From: Mycoplasmatota bacterium
GTDB lineage: Bacteria > Bacillota_I > Bacilli_A > Izemoplasmatales > Izemoplasmataceae
NCBI GenBank assembly: GCA_030595255.1
Contig: JAUVDP010000011.1
Span: 1-33,772 of the forward strand
DNA: 33,772 bases
Reading direction: 5' to 3'
Positions 22,810-32,702 of this stretch are shown in pieces (position 1 is the stretch's first letter; each line of letters opens with the position of its first letter). The notes under the pieces were generated by a model. The model was not told the DNA's origin. It did not search any database and saw nothing but the letters and a program-made list of their open reading frames with translations. The position numbers and the translations under genes are program-made.

Positions 22810-24381
22810 TTAATTAACTATATAATCTTCAATTAAAATTTGTATTTTTGATTTTCCTCTAAATGAATTAATATCTAAACGTCCTATTAAAGCCACATTT
22901 GATCTATTAGTGATTTTTGTGTACATATTTTTATTATTAAAAAATATTGCTTCACAATTACTATTAATAATTATTTTTGTATGTTGTCCGGTAATTAAGT
23001 ACTTTCCTTTTACCTTCACATCATCAAATAAGAATAAACAGTCTTTTAAATCATATCGATCTAAATTCATTACTTGTTTAATATCTAATTTGTAAATATC
23101 AATAGCTCCTTCAACTTCAGTTATGTCTTTCCTAACTGCGCTTGGTACAAGTTGATTAAATCTATTTTTAAACTCATCTAAGTATTCTTTTTTAAATTCT
23201 AGTCCTGCGGCGTTACGATGTCCTCCGTGTCTTATAAGTATATCGCTTATTTCACCTAAAATATATATAACATCAACACCATTGTAACTACGGATACTTC
23301 CTTTGTACGTATATTCTTCTTCTTTTAATACAACACTTACTTTAGAAAATTCATTAGCTAACCTTGAAGCAACTATCCCAATAACACCTTCATGCATTTT
23401 AGGTGAATGAATAATTAAACTTGGTTTGTCTTCTTCAAGTAAATTTAAAGCTTCTTCATATAATATTTTTGTAAGCTTTTTTCTTTTGTTGTTATTTTCT
23501 TCAATTTCACTTAAATATTTTGAAGCATCGAGTTTTTCAGTTGATTCAAAAAGTTGAACAGCAAGCTTAGCAGACTTCATTCTACCGCAAGCATTTATTC
23601 TAGGTGCTATTTTGAACTGAATATCAGCTACACTAGGTCTTTCTAAATTCAAGAAGTTGATAAGTGAAGCGAATCCTAAGTTATCAGAATTAGCCATTTT
23701 TTTAAGTCCTAAGTTAACAATAGCTCTATTCTCATCTATAAGAGGCATCATATCAGCAACTGTGCCTAAAGCAACAATATCGATATATTCCATGCTATCA
23801 TCACCAATTAAAGCTTGAATTAATTTAAATGCTACACCAACACCAGCAAGTGGTTTAAATGGATACTCAGATAATCCAGTATGAATTATTGAAAATGCAT
23901 CTGGAAGTTCATTTTCCATTTCATGATGATCAGTAATAATTAATTCAACATTATTGTCTTTTAAGATTTTTGCTTCCTTAACAGACTTGATTCCGTTGTC
24001 AACTGTAATAACTAAATTATAACCTTCATTTATAATGTCATATGCCTTTGAAACACTTAACCCATATCCATCAATAAATCTATTTGGAATGTCATAACTG
24101 ACACTACCACCTAAGTTTTTTATTGTTTGATAAAGAATATAAGTACTAGTAATTCCATCAACATCATAGTCTCCATATATTAATATTAGTTCTTTGTTTT
24201 TAATTGCATTCATAATACGGTCAACTGTTTTATTCATATCTTTTAAAAGGTATGGATCATTAAATGAAGTTTCATCTAAATTGAATAATTTGATATAGTT
24301 ATCGACTCCTCGAGAACGATAAATTCCCTCGACCAGTTTGTTTTGGTCTAAAGAAGTGTTTTTTATTTTCCATCTATTCAT
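22810..24381 (-). CDS. recJ: Single-stranded-DNA-specific exonuclease RecJ, short form
   Basis: 5'-3' exonuclease of recombination and mismatch repair. 523 residues: DHH domain with GDYDVDG (70-76) and TDHHEME (150-156), and DHHA1 domain with HGGHRNAAG near 390. After the DHHA1 part there is only an OB-fold-like end (ITGQHTKIIIN... IGRLDINSFRGKSKIQI). The chain is much shorter than B. subtilis RecJ, so the C-terminal extra domain is absent; the catalytic core is complete. AGGAGAGG precedes the ATG. It lies 36 bases downstream of argS. Confidence 0.93.
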   Translation of the reverse strand: MNRWKIKNTSLDQNKLVEGIYRSRGVDNYIKLFNLDETSFNDPYLLKDMNKTVDRIMNAIKNKELILIYGDYDVDGITSTYILYQTIKNLGGSVSYDIPNRFIDGYGLSVSKAYDIINEGYNLVITVDNGIKSVKEAKILKDNNVELIITDHHEMENELPDAFSIIHTGLSEYPFKPLAGVGVAFKLIQALIGDDSMEYIDIVALGTVADMMPLIDENRAIVNLGLKKMANSDNLGFASLINFLNLERPSVADIQFKIAPRINACGRMKSAKLAVQLFESTEKLDASKYLSEIEENNNKRKKLTKILYEEALNLLEEDKPSLIIHSPKMHEGVIGIVASRLANEFSKVSVVLKEEEYTYKGSIRSYNGVDVIYILGEISDILIRHGGHRNAAGLEFKKEYLDEFKNRFNQLVPSAVRKDITEVEGAIDIYKLDIKQVMNLDRYDLKDCLFLFDDVKVKGKYLITGQHTKIIINSNCEAIFFNNKNMYTKITNRSNVALIGRLDINSFRGKSKIQILIEDYIVN

Positions 24382-24417
24382 GGACCTCTCCTAACCTTAA
24401 GAGCGTATTGACCACCC

Positions 24418-26073
24418 TTACATTTTATTTGGAGCGCTAACTCCTACTAAATTTAAAGCGATTTTAAGTATAGTTTTAGTAGCTTTTAACAATGCTAAAC
24501 GTTCCATAGTGTTTGTATGGTCAGCAGTAATTACCTGCTCATCATTATAGAAACTATGGAATGCTGAAGCTAAACTATTAATGTAATTTGTTACTTTATG
24601 AGGTGCTCTTTGAATTGCAGATTGTCTTAATGCATCTTCAAAATTAGCAAGTAATGAAATTAGTTCAAATGCTTTATCACTTGATAAAGTTGTGAATGTT
24701 GTTGGTAGATCATCAACATTAAATCCTTTTGATTTAGCGGTGTTAAAAATACTATTTATTCTAGCATGAGCATATTGAACATAGTAAACAGGATTCTCAT
24801 TAGTTTGTTTTAAGGCAAGATCTAAATCTAAATCCATATGTGTATTTAAACTTCTCATTGCGAAGAAATATCTTATAGGATCTACTCCTACTTCATCAAT
24901 TAAATCTCTTAAAGTTATGGCCTTACCACTTCTTTTCGACATTTTAACTTCTTCACCGTTTTGTAGAACTTTAACCATTTGTAATATTTCAATTTCTAAA
25001 ATACCAGATTTTCCTCCTACCATTTCAAGTGCTGCTGTTATTCTATCAATATATCCATGGTGATCACCACCCAAGATATCAATAAGCATTGTGTATCCTC
25101 TTTCAAGTTTATTCTTATGATAAGCAATATCTGGAGTTACATATGTATAAGTACCATCACTTTTCACAATAACTCTATCTTTTTCATCATTATAATTGCT
25201 TGTCTTAAGCCATAAAGCACCTTCAAATTCGTAAGTGAAATTATTTTCTTTCAAAAATTCAACAGTTTTAGCAACTAAGTTATTCTCATATAATGTTTTT
25301 TCACTAAACCAAACATCAAATTCAACTCCAAAATCTTTTAAATCCTTAATAAGTTCATTAAGTAAGTTTTGAACTCCATTTTCTTTAAAGAATTCAAATG
25401 CATTTTTGTTATTAACAAACTTAGTTCCAAATTCATCAAAAAATCTTTTAGCTGATTCAATAATTTCAGGACCATGATATCCATCTTTTGGCATCTCAGT
25501 AGGAATACCACAAATTTCTAAATATCTTGCTTGAATACTTAAAGCTAGATTATTAATTTGATTTCCTGCATCATTTACATAATACTCTCTAGTAACATCA
25601 TATCCAGCTTTTTTCATAATTCTACTTAAAGAATCCCCAGCTGAAGCGCCTCTTGCGTGTCCTATATGTAAGCTACCAGTAGGATTAACACTTACATATT
25701 CTATATTTAAGCGTTCTCCCTTACCTAAATCTAAAGTACCATATTCTTCTCCTTGACTATTAATATCATTTATAATCTCAGTTAAAAAAGCTTTATCTAA
25801 GTAAATATTAATAAATCCAGGATTAGCAACTTTAATCTCACTAACAAAAACTTCTGTCTTATCAAATTTCTCTACTATTTCTTCAGCAATTTTAAAAGGA
25901 GCCTTTCTAGCAATTCTTGCAAGTTTCATTGCAATATTAGAAGAGTAATCTCCATTTGATTTATCTTTAGGAGATTCAAGTTCAATTTGAAGCCCCTCTT
26001 CAAAATACCCTAACTCAATTAGTGTATTTTTAAATTCATCTTTAATTTTAAGTTTTAATTCTTGTAATTTCAT
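24418..26073 (-). CDS. argS: Arginyl-tRNA synthetase
   Basis: Class I synthetase, 551 residues. N-terminal additional domain (about 1-110), HIGH signature at 136-139 (GSLHIGHARGASAGD), YYVNDAGNQ near 162-170, MSKRSGKA as the KMSKS equivalent near 377-384, and a helical DALR anticodon-binding domain (about 425-551) that ends LKIALNLVGVSAPNKM. GAGGTG precedes the ATG. It is 9 bases after nadC. No T-box is seen before it; it depends on the upstream promoter. Confidence 0.96.
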   Translation of the reverse strand: MKLQELKLKIKDEFKNTLIELGYFEEGLQIELESPKDKSNGDYSSNIAMKLARIARKAPFKIAEEIVEKFDKTEVFVSEIKVANPGFINIYLDKAFLTEIINDINSQGEEYGTLDLGKGERLNIEYVSVNPTGSLHIGHARGASAGDSLSRIMKKAGYDVTREYYVNDAGNQINNLALSIQARYLEICGIPTEMPKDGYHGPEIIESAKRFFDEFGTKFVNNKNAFEFFKENGVQNLLNELIKDLKDFGVEFDVWFSEKTLYENNLVAKTVEFLKENNFTYEFEGALWLKTSNYNDEKDRVIVKSDGTYTYVTPDIAYHKNKLERGYTMLIDILGGDHHGYIDRITAALEMVGGKSGILEIEILQMVKVLQNGEEVKMSKRSGKAITLRDLIDEVGVDPIRYFFAMRSLNTHMDLDLDLALKQTNENPVYYVQYAHARINSIFNTAKSKGFNVDDLPTTFTTLSSDKAFELISLLANFEDALRQSAIQRAPHKVTNYINSLASAFHSFYNDEQVITADHTNTMERLALLKATKTILKIALNLVGVSAPNKM

Positions 26074-26082
26074 AATGCACCT

Positions 26083-26907
26083 CTATTTATTAAATTTCAA
26101 ACTAATATCCATTGCTTTATAAGAATGTGTCAAAGCACCAACACTTATAAAATCAACACCAGTTTCTGCTACACCTTTAATTCTATTCAAAACCATATTT
26201 CCACTTGCTTCTAAAAGTTTCCCTTTATTTGAAGTTACACATTTTTCCATTAATTCATTTGTCATATTATCAAGCATATCGATATCGCAATCTGTTTCAA
26301 TCGCTTCTAAAAACTGTGTATAATCTTCAACTTCTACTTCGATTTTTATTGAGTGGTCAATTTTTGATTTAATTATCTCTACAGCTTTTGTTATCGAACC
26401 TGCAGCTTTAATATGATTATCCTTTATCATTACTTGATCACTTAAACTATATCTATGATTTATTCCGCCACCATGAACAACAGCCATTTTTTCTAAAATC
26501 CTTAAGTTTGGAGTGGTCTTTCTAGTATCTAAAATCTTAGTATCTAAATTCCCGACCTCTTTAACAAATTCACTTGTTAAAGTAGCAACTCCGCACATTC
26601 TTTGAAAGAGATTTAATGCCACTCTTTCTCCTTTTAATATCGACCTAGATTTACCGCTAATTATAGCAATTACATTTCCCAAATCTACATTCTTTCCATC
26701 ACCGTTTATCACCTTGAAATAGACGTCTTTATCTACTAATTCAAAGACTCTACGCATGACTTCAACACCACTAATAATCCCTGGTTCCTTAGCAATAAAA
26801 ACACCCTCACTAACTTCACTACTAAATAGATTATCTGTAGTAACATCAATAGTAGGGATGTCTTCTTTCAAAGCATTCAAAATAATATTATCAATTGTTT
26901 TATTCAT
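26083..26907 (-). CDS. nadC: Nicotinate-nucleotide pyrophosphorylase (quinolinate phosphoribosyltransferase)
   Basis: Converts quinolinate and PRPP to nicotinate mononucleotide. 274 residues: N-terminal open-faced sandwich, GERVALNLFQRMCGVAT near 93-110, TRKTTPNLRILEK near 130, HRYSLSDQVMIKDNHI near 153-168, and EVEVEDYTQFLEA near 195. These contain the Arg, His and Lys residues that bind quinolinate. The ATG at 26907 follows ATAGGTGATT. nadA and nadB are not in this window. It stands directly behind the Fic-like/winged-helix gene (9-base gap). Confidence 0.93.
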   Translation of the reverse strand: MNKTIDNIILNALKEDIPTIDVTTDNLFSSEVSEGVFIAKEPGIISGVEVMRRVFELVDKDVYFKVINGDGKNVDLGNVIAIISGKSRSILKGERVALNLFQRMCGVATLTSEFVKEVGNLDTKILDTRKTTPNLRILEKMAVVHGGGINHRYSLSDQVMIKDNHIKAAGSITKAVEIIKSKIDHSIKIEVEVEDYTQFLEAIETDCDIDMLDNMTNELMEKCVTSNKGKLLEASGNMVLNRIKGVAETGVDFISVGALTHSYKAMDISLKFNK

Positions 26908-26916
26908 AATAATCAC

Positions 26917-27987
26917 CTATAAATTTAGATCTAGTTGTTCGTAAACAACTTTCTTATTTTTTGATTCAAATAGCTTAATCCATTTGGCACTTCTACCTTT
27001 ACCTAATGGTCGAATTTTTTCTTCATCTCTTAGTCTCTTTAAAGTACGATTTATTGTTGAATCAGAGATGTAAGGATGCGCAATTCTTATATCATCTTTA
27101 CTAAATACGTCATCAAGTTTATGGATAGTATTTTCAACATTATTCGACTTATTTAAATGAGCATCAAATTCATGATCTCTAATTAGTAAATTAATTTTAT
27201 TGTATGCTTGTAAAGAAACATTAATTACAAATCTATGGAAAGGAAGTAACTGACTAAAGCCTTCTACCCAGTTATAAGATGCATTTCTTAACACTCTATA
27301 AAACTCATCTTTATTCTCGTTTAATAGCTCCATGAAGCTAATAAATTCAAAAGCCTCATAAGAATTTGTAATCAATAATATATATAAAAGAAGAATTCCA
27401 ATTTCTTCATTTTTTTCTATAAAAGGAGCAATATTAATAAAATCGACAAAGAAATTAATTGCAATATATGATATCTCATATTTATTATCACTAGTAATTG
27501 AATGATATAAAGAAATGATTTGATCTAAGTCTTCTCTTTTAGAAGTAAGTTTACCATTATATAGATTAATTTTATTTGATTTCTTTTCAGTTTTTTTGAA
27601 TCCTAATTTATTTTCATTTAGGACGTCTTTATATAAGAAATTAAGCAAATCAAAAACTTCATTTGTCATAAGCTCAAATGTAGAAGTTTCTTTGTGTATT
27701 TTTATAAATACTTTTTTTAAATTCAGAATAAATTTTTCATCTTTATTTTTAGGTAAAATGTCTTTATAAATCAAAGATTTTAATCTTGTTTCACTAACAT
27801 TTAACTCTAAAAATTTAACAAAATAGTAAGTATCATTGTTTATGGTTTGACGCACCATAACTTGATAATCTGAATTTAATGCCTCATGATTATAATCATT
27901 CATACCTATGGATTTATAGATATTAATATAAGCCATTATAATGTCATGAGGGACCTGCGTTCTATTAATATTTGTTAAACAATTCAT
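26917..27987 (-). CDS. Fic-fold protein with a lost catalytic motif and C-terminal winged helix
   Basis: 356 residues. The middle (about 160-270) follows the Fic core: an F-V-D-F-I-N-I helix end, then APFIEKNEEIGILLLYILL at 187-205, then FEFISFMELLNENKDEFYRVL, the usual helix pair after the Fic loop. Aligned to HPFxDGNGRxGR, His is Ala, Gly is Lys, the second Gly is Glu and Arg is Glu, so AMP transfer as in active Fic enzymes is unlikely. Residues about 290-342 (FSKDDIRIAHPYISDSTINRTLKRL...EEKIRPLGKGRSAKW) form a winged helix with a clear recognition helix and wing. The ATG at 27987 follows GAGGTGATT. It is first in the nadC-argS-recJ unit; a regulatory role is plausible but inferred. Confidence 0.65.
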   Translation of the reverse strand: MNCLTNINRTQVPHDIIMAYINIYKSIGMNDYNHEALNSDYQVMVRQTINNDTYYFVKFLELNVSETRLKSLIYKDILPKNKDEKFILNLKKVFIKIHKETSTFELMTNEVFDLLNFLYKDVLNENKLGFKKTEKKSNKINLYNGKLTSKREDLDQIISLYHSITSDNKYEISYIAINFFVDFINIAPFIEKNEEIGILLLYILLITNSYEAFEFISFMELLNENKDEFYRVLRNASYNWVEGFSQLLPFHRFVINVSLQAYNKINLLIRDHEFDAHLNKSNNVENTIHKLDDVFSKDDIRIAHPYISDSTINRTLKRLRDEEKIRPLGKGRSAKWIKLFESKNKKVVYEQLDLNL

Positions 27988-28021
27988 CGCAATCACCTCA
28001 AACATACCATTTATATACTTT

Positions 28022-28049
28022 ATTTTACTACATTTAGCGAAAAATACAA
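28022..28049 (-). promoter_or_regulatory. Promoter of the Fic-like/nadC/argS/recJ unit
   Basis: Minus strand TTGTAT (28049-28044), 16-base spacer, TAAAAT (28027-28022), 35 bases or so before the start codon. No clear inverted-repeat operator is visible around it. Confidence 0.5.
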
Positions 28050-28097
28050 TTAATTTGTTCCTTTATTATGCTCATTTAGAAAAAAAATGAATATGTT

Positions 28098-28127
28098 TAA
28101 AGAAAAAAGCAGCAAAAGCTGCTTTTT
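28098..28127 (-). terminator. Terminator of parE-parC
   Basis: 10-bp stem AAAAAGCAGC / GCTGCTTTTT (28104-28113, 28118-28127) with a tetraloop, followed on the minus strand by TTTTTTCTTT. It starts within the parC stop codon. Confidence 0.85.
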
Positions 28128-30642
28128 ATTCAAATAATTTTTGTTGAATTAGGTCTGTATTTATCTCTTTTTCATAATCACTTATTGGAGAAATAGTATC
28201 ATCTATTTCTAGTTCTTCTATATTCATAAATAGTGGTTTTCCGAATCTTGGTTTAACAAATGATTTACCATTACCTGTTTTATCTGTTTTTACGTCAAAT
28301 GCACTTATTAGAACTCTTGTTTTTGTTGTATTTATAGAAATAATAGCTCTATTTTTATATTGTGTAGCATTCATTAAACATAAATCAGTAATTAAGAATG
28401 GATTAGATTTAACTATTTTATATATTTGAACACCTTTGTTAGTACGTTTCTTCTTAGGAATATCAGATATATTAACACGTTTTATCGTTCCTCTATGTGT
28501 AAGAATTAATAGATCATTATACTCCTTAAGTACAATTCCTGATGAAAGTTTTTGTTTTGGAGGCAAGTTCATACCTTTAACTCCTTTTGCAGTAGTACTT
28601 GTTATAGGTACTTCAGACATGTTCATTCTAAGGCCAAGACCTTTGCTAGAAACGATCAAAACTTCGGCATCTAATGAATCGGTCAAGTCTATACCAACAA
28701 CTTCATCATTTTTATTTAAGTTAATAGCTTTTATAGTTTTTGAGTATCTACTAACATTAAATTCTTCTAGTTTAGTTAACTTAATTAGGTTAGATTTAGT
28801 AGTAAAGAATAAGTGAATATCTGCATTAAAATCAGTAACGTGTACAATTTTAATAAAAATTTCATCTTCTTCTAGTTGAACAATGTTATTAATATGTGTT
28901 CCTAATTCTTTCCATTTATAATCAGGCACTTCAAATACCGGAAGATAAATATAGTTACCTTTATTAGTAAATATAAGTATCGTATCTAGTGTTGAAACCT
29001 CATTAACAAACAACATAGAATCATTATCTTTAAGTCCTGGTTTATCAGTAGCTTTGTATGACCTTGGAGTAGATTTTTTAACATAACCTTCTCTAGTGAT
29101 TCCAAGAAATACTTGTTCGTTAGTTACTAGTTCTTCTTTTGAAATAGTAATTTTTTCTATTTCAGTCTCTATTTCTGATCTTCTTGGTGTAGCTAAAATT
29201 TTAATCATGCTATGTAATTCTTCTTTAACTACTCTTTGTAGATCTTCTTCATTGTGCAATATCTTATTTAATTCATCAATTGTGATGTTTAGATTTTCAT
29301 TTTCTTTTTGTAGAGCACCTATATCAGTATTTGATAGTCTATATAGTTGTAAAGTAACAATTGCTTCTGATTGTTCTTCAGTAAATTTATATTTTCTAAT
29401 TAATTTTGATTTAGCATCTTTTTTGTCCTTTGAAGCTCTAATTAAAGCGATAACATCATCTAGGACATCCATCATTTTAATAATACCATCAACAATGTGC
29501 AATCTTTTTTGTGCCTTTCTTAGTTGATAATTAGATCTATTAGTTACTACTATCTTTTGGTGTAATATATATGCATCAATTATTTTAAACATACCACTTA
29601 AAACAGGTCTTTTATTGATAATCGAAACCATATTATAATTGTATGATTTAGATAAATCTGTTTTTTTATGTAAAAAGTTTAATATGAAATCAGCATCTGC
29701 GTCTTTTTTAATATCAATTACAATTCTTAATCCATCTCTATCTGATTCATCTCTTACTTCAGCAATACCTTCTACCTTTTTCTTGATTCTAATGTCATCC
29801 ATTTTACGAACAAGCGTAGCTTTATTAACTTCATAAGGTAATTCAGTTATAATAATTGATTTATCTTCGATATATGCTTTTGATTTTATTATAATTCGAC
29901 CTCTACCAGTATCAAGTGCTTGTCTAATTTGATCTTTTCCTTGTACTATTGCACCTGATGGGAAGTCTGGTCCTTTAACAATTTTCATTAAATCGTCAAT
30001 TGTCATTTCTGGATCATCAATTCTTCTAATTACTGCTTTAATAATTTCTCTTAAATTATGTGGAGGAATTTCAGTAGCATATCCAGCTGAAATACCAGTT
30101 GCTCCATTAACTAATAAGTTTGGATATCTAGCAGGTAAAACTGTAGGTTCATATTCTTCATCATCAAAGTTAGGAACAAAATCTACTGTTCTTTTATCAA
30201 TATCCTTTAGTAAATATTCACTCATTTTACTCATTCGTGCTTCAGTATATCGCATAGCAGCGGCACTATCTCCATCAATTGAACCATTATTACCATGCAT
30301 ATCAATAAGTGGATTTCTTATTTTCCATGTTTGTGAAAGTCTTACCATAGCATCATAAATAGAAGTATCTCCATGAGGATGATACTTACCAATAACGTCT
30401 CCAACTATACGTGCAGACTTTTTATATGGTTTATCACTAAACATTCCTAGTTTATACATTGAATAAAGTATTCTTCTTTGTACAGGTTTAAGACCATCTC
30501 TAACATCAGGTAATGCACGGTCTTGAATAATATATTTAGAATATCTACCAAATCTATCGCCAACGATATCTTCTAAATTTTCTACAATTATCTTTTGGTT
30601 TACGTAATCTTCTATTTCTTCAAGTACTTTTCTCTTAGCCAT
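28126..30642 (-). CDS. parC: DNA topoisomerase IV subunit A
   Basis: Decatenates replicated chromosomes with ParE. 838 residues: breakage-reunion domain with catalytic Y132 ([10 protein letters not shown]), coiled-coil tower (about 365-480), then a beta-pinwheel C-terminal domain. [16 protein letters not shown] and ATEIPPHNL are ParC rather than GyrA forms, and the GyrA-box (QRRGGKG) is absent from the C-terminal part. In the quinolone-determining region, HPHGD is followed by T93 where many ParC proteins have Ser, and D97 stands at the position of Glu/Asp. It starts 2 bases after parE. Confidence 0.94.
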   Translation of the reverse strand: MAKRKVLEEIEDYVNQKIIVENLEDIVGDRFGRYSKYIIQDRALPDVRDGLKPVQRRILYSMYKLGMFSDKPYKKSARIVGDVIGKYHPHGDTSIYDAMVRLSQTWKIRNPLIDMHGNNGSIDGDSAAAMRYTEARMSKMSEYLLKDIDKRTVDFVPNFDDEEYEPTVLPARYPNLLVNGATGISAGYATEIPPHNLREIIKAVIRRIDDPEMTIDDLMKIVKGPDFPSGAIVQGKDQIRQALDTGRGRIIIKSKAYIEDKSIIITELPYEVNKATLVRKMDDIRIKKKVEGIAEVRDESDRDGLRIVIDIKKDADADFILNFLHKKTDLSKSYNYNMVSIINKRPVLSGMFKIIDAYILHQKIVVTNRSNYQLRKAQKRLHIVDGIIKMMDVLDDVIALIRASKDKKDAKSKLIRKYKFTEEQSEAIVTLQLYRLSNTDIGALQKENENLNITIDELNKILHNEEDLQRVVKEELHSMIKILATPRRSEIETEIEKITISKEELVTNEQVFLGITREGYVKKSTPRSYKATDKPGLKDNDSMLFVNEVSTLDTILIFTNKGNYIYLPVFEVPDYKWKELGTHINNIVQLEEDEIFIKIVHVTDFNADIHLFFTTKSNLIKLTKLEEFNVSRYSKTIKAINLNKNDEVVGIDLTDSLDAEVLIVSSKGLGLRMNMSEVPITSTTAKGVKGMNLPPKQKLSSGIVLKEYNDLLILTHRGTIKRVNISDIPKKKRTNKGVQIYKIVKSNPFLITDLCLMNATQYKNRAIISINTTKTRVLISAFDVKTDKTGNGKSFVKPRFGKPLFMNIEELEIDDTISPISDYEKEINTDLIQQKLFE

Positions 30643-30644
30643 CT

Positions 30645-32579
30645 TTAGTCCTCAATTACAAAGTTGTCTTCAGTACTGAATTCAACATTATTTTCAATCC
30701 AGTCACGTCTTGGTTCAACTTTATCTCCCATAAGTATCGTAATTCGCTGGTCGGCATCAGCTAAATCTTCTATATTTACTTGAATAAGTGTTCTTGTTTT
30801 AGGATCCATTGTTGTTTCCCACAACTGAGTAGCATTCATTTCTCCTAAACCTTTAAATCTTTGAATATTATAGTTTTTATGTGGAGCTGTTAAAGTAGTT
30901 AACTCTTCATCACTCCAAGCATATTCAATAATTGTTTTATTTCTGATTCTTCTAGTAACTTTGTAAAGAGGTGGTAAAGCAATATATACTTTATTTGCCT
31001 CTACTAATTCTCTCATGTATCTAAAGAAGAATGTAAGTAATAATACTTGGATGTGAGCACCATCGGTATCAGCATCTGTCATAATGATTACTTTATCATA
31101 ATTACATTTTGTTATATCAAAATCAGGACCAAGTCCTGCACCAATTGTATGAATGATTGTGTTTACTTCTTCATTTTTTAATACATCTTCTATCTTAGCT
31201 TTTTCTGTATTAATAACTTTACCTCTTAATGGTAAAATAGCTTGGAACCTTCTATCACGGCCTTGTTTAGCACTTCCACCAGCACTATCACCTTCGACTA
31301 AGTATAATTCATTTCGACTAGGGTCTTTTCTTTGAGCAGGTGATAGCTTTCCAGAAAGGTTAGTTTCAATCTTACTTTTTTTCTTTTCAAGCCTAGCTTC
31401 TTCTCTTGCACGTCTTGCAGCATCTCTTGCCATTGAGGCTTTTAATGCTCTTTCAATTAAGGTGAATGTTAAGTTATTATTCTCTTCTAAAAAATACGTC
31501 ATTTTCTCAGATACAACTTGTTCAACAGCACTTCTTGCATCAGGAGTTCCTAATTTATTTTTAGTTTGGCCTTCAAATTGAAGTAAATTTTCGGGTATTC
31601 TTATAGATAGAACTGTAGTAAGTCCTTCTCTAATATCTGCACCTTCTAATTTTTTTCCATTTTTTACAAGTCCAACTTTAGCTCCATATTCATTAAATAA
31701 TTTAGTTAAAGCAGATTTGTATCCCGTTTCATGAGTACCACCATCTTTAGTACGAACATTATTTACGAATGAAACTAATTGATCTGAATAAGATTTTGTA
31801 AATTGAAATGCAACTTCAACTTCAATATCTAGTGCTGTTCCTTCTAAAATTTTTGTTTCATGAACTACTAATTTATTAGAATCTATAAAATCAACATATG
31901 AGATAATACCATCTTTATAAAAATATTCATCTCTTGTCTTTGATCTCTCGTCAATTAGGATAACTCGTAATCCTTTAAGTAAAAAGGCACTTTCTCTCAA
32001 GCGCTCAGTTAAAGCATTATAGCTGAATACAGTAGTAGTAAAAATCTCAGACATTGGTCTAAACCAAACTGTAGTCCCAGTTTCTTTAGTTTCCCCAATA
32101 ACTTTTAATTTTGATACTTTTTGTCCACCTTCAGTAAACTTAATATTGTATGTTTTACCATCTCTATGAACAGTAACATCAACAAACTCACTTAAGGCAT
32201 TAACAACACTTGCACCAACACCATGTAATCCACCAGAAACTTTGTATCCACCAGCTTGTCCAAATTTACCACCAGCATGTAATTTTGTATAGATAATTTC
32301 AATTGCGCTTTTACCAGTTTTATGCATTCCTACTGGTACACCTCTACCGTTATCTGAAACAACAATACTATTATCTTCTTTTACAGTAACAGTTATTTCA
32401 GTTCCGTAACCTGCAAGTACTTCATCAATTGCATTATCTACAATTTCCCATACTAAATGATGAAGCCCTCTAGAATCAGTACTTCCGATATACATACCGG
32501 GTCTTTTTCTAACAGCTTCTAGTTCTTCAAGGATTTGAATTGATTCCTCATTATACGTATTTAATAAATCTTCTGCCAT
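30645..32579 (-). CDS. parE: DNA topoisomerase IV subunit B
   Basis: ATPase subunit of topoisomerase IV, 644 residues. GHKL ATP site: [15 protein letters not shown] near 44-58 and [11 protein letters not shown] near 71-81, with [17 protein letters not shown] near 112-128; transducer domain; TOPRIM domain with [15 protein letters not shown] near 430 and [11 protein letters not shown] near 504. Pairing with parC and closeness to plsY match the Bacillota parE-parC locus and separate it from gyrB. The ATG at 32579 has only an imperfect site (GGGATGTG); a longer frame to 32594 has none. Confidence 0.94.
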   Translation of the reverse strand: MAEDLLNTYNEESIQILEELEAVRKRPGMYIGSTDSRGLHHLVWEIVDNAIDEVLAGYGTEITVTVKEDNSIVVSDNGRGVPVGMHKTGKSAIEIIYTKLHAGGKFGQAGGYKVSGGLHGVGASVVNALSEFVDVTVHRDGKTYNIKFTEGGQKVSKLKVIGETKETGTTVWFRPMSEIFTTTVFSYNALTERLRESAFLLKGLRVILIDERSKTRDEYFYKDGIISYVDFIDSNKLVVHETKILEGTALDIEVEVAFQFTKSYSDQLVSFVNNVRTKDGGTHETGYKSALTKLFNEYGAKVGLVKNGKKLEGADIREGLTTVLSIRIPENLLQFEGQTKNKLGTPDARSAVEQVVSEKMTYFLEENNNLTFTLIERALKASMARDAARRAREEARLEKKKSKIETNLSGKLSPAQRKDPSRNELYLVEGDSAGGSAKQGRDRRFQAILPLRGKVINTEKAKIEDVLKNEEVNTIIHTIGAGLGPDFDITKCNYDKVIIMTDADTDGAHIQVLLLTFFFRYMRELVEANKVYIALPPLYKVTRRIRNKTIIEYAWSDEELTTLTAPHKNYNIQRFKGLGEMNATQLWETTMDPKTRTLIQVNIEDLADADQRITILMGDKVEPRRDWIENNVEFSTEDNFVIED

Positions 32580-32612
32580 AAAAACACATCCCATCTTGTA
32601 ACTACTTTTACT

Positions 32613-32621
32613 ATTATATCA
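32613..32621 (-). promoter_or_regulatory. Extended -10 promoter of parE-parC
   Basis: Minus strand TGATATAAT about 30 bases before the parE start, within the same 18-base sequence as at the apt promoter. The -35 is poor. Confidence 0.55.
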
Positions 32622-32641
32622 AAATGAAATTGATTTTTATA

Positions 32642-32670
32642 GTGAAATTTTAAATTTCTTATGTTATAAT
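32642..32670 (+). promoter_or_regulatory. Promoter of plsY
   Basis: GTGAAA (32642-32647), 17-base spacer, TATAAT (32665-32670) with a TGT extension at 32662-32664. It diverges from the parE promoter in the 123-base gap. Confidence 0.6.
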
Positions 32671-32702
32671 TCAGTAAGAATACAATATTTGGAGTGATTT
32701 TT

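Noticed and set aside
29096-29527. Plus-strand frame of 143 codons antisense to parC, and similar ones at 28436-28816 and 15476-15754.
   Set aside because: They lie entirely within strongly conserved genes on the other strand, lack ribosome binding sites and read as Ser/Ile/Leu-rich translations typical of antisense frames in AT-rich DNA.
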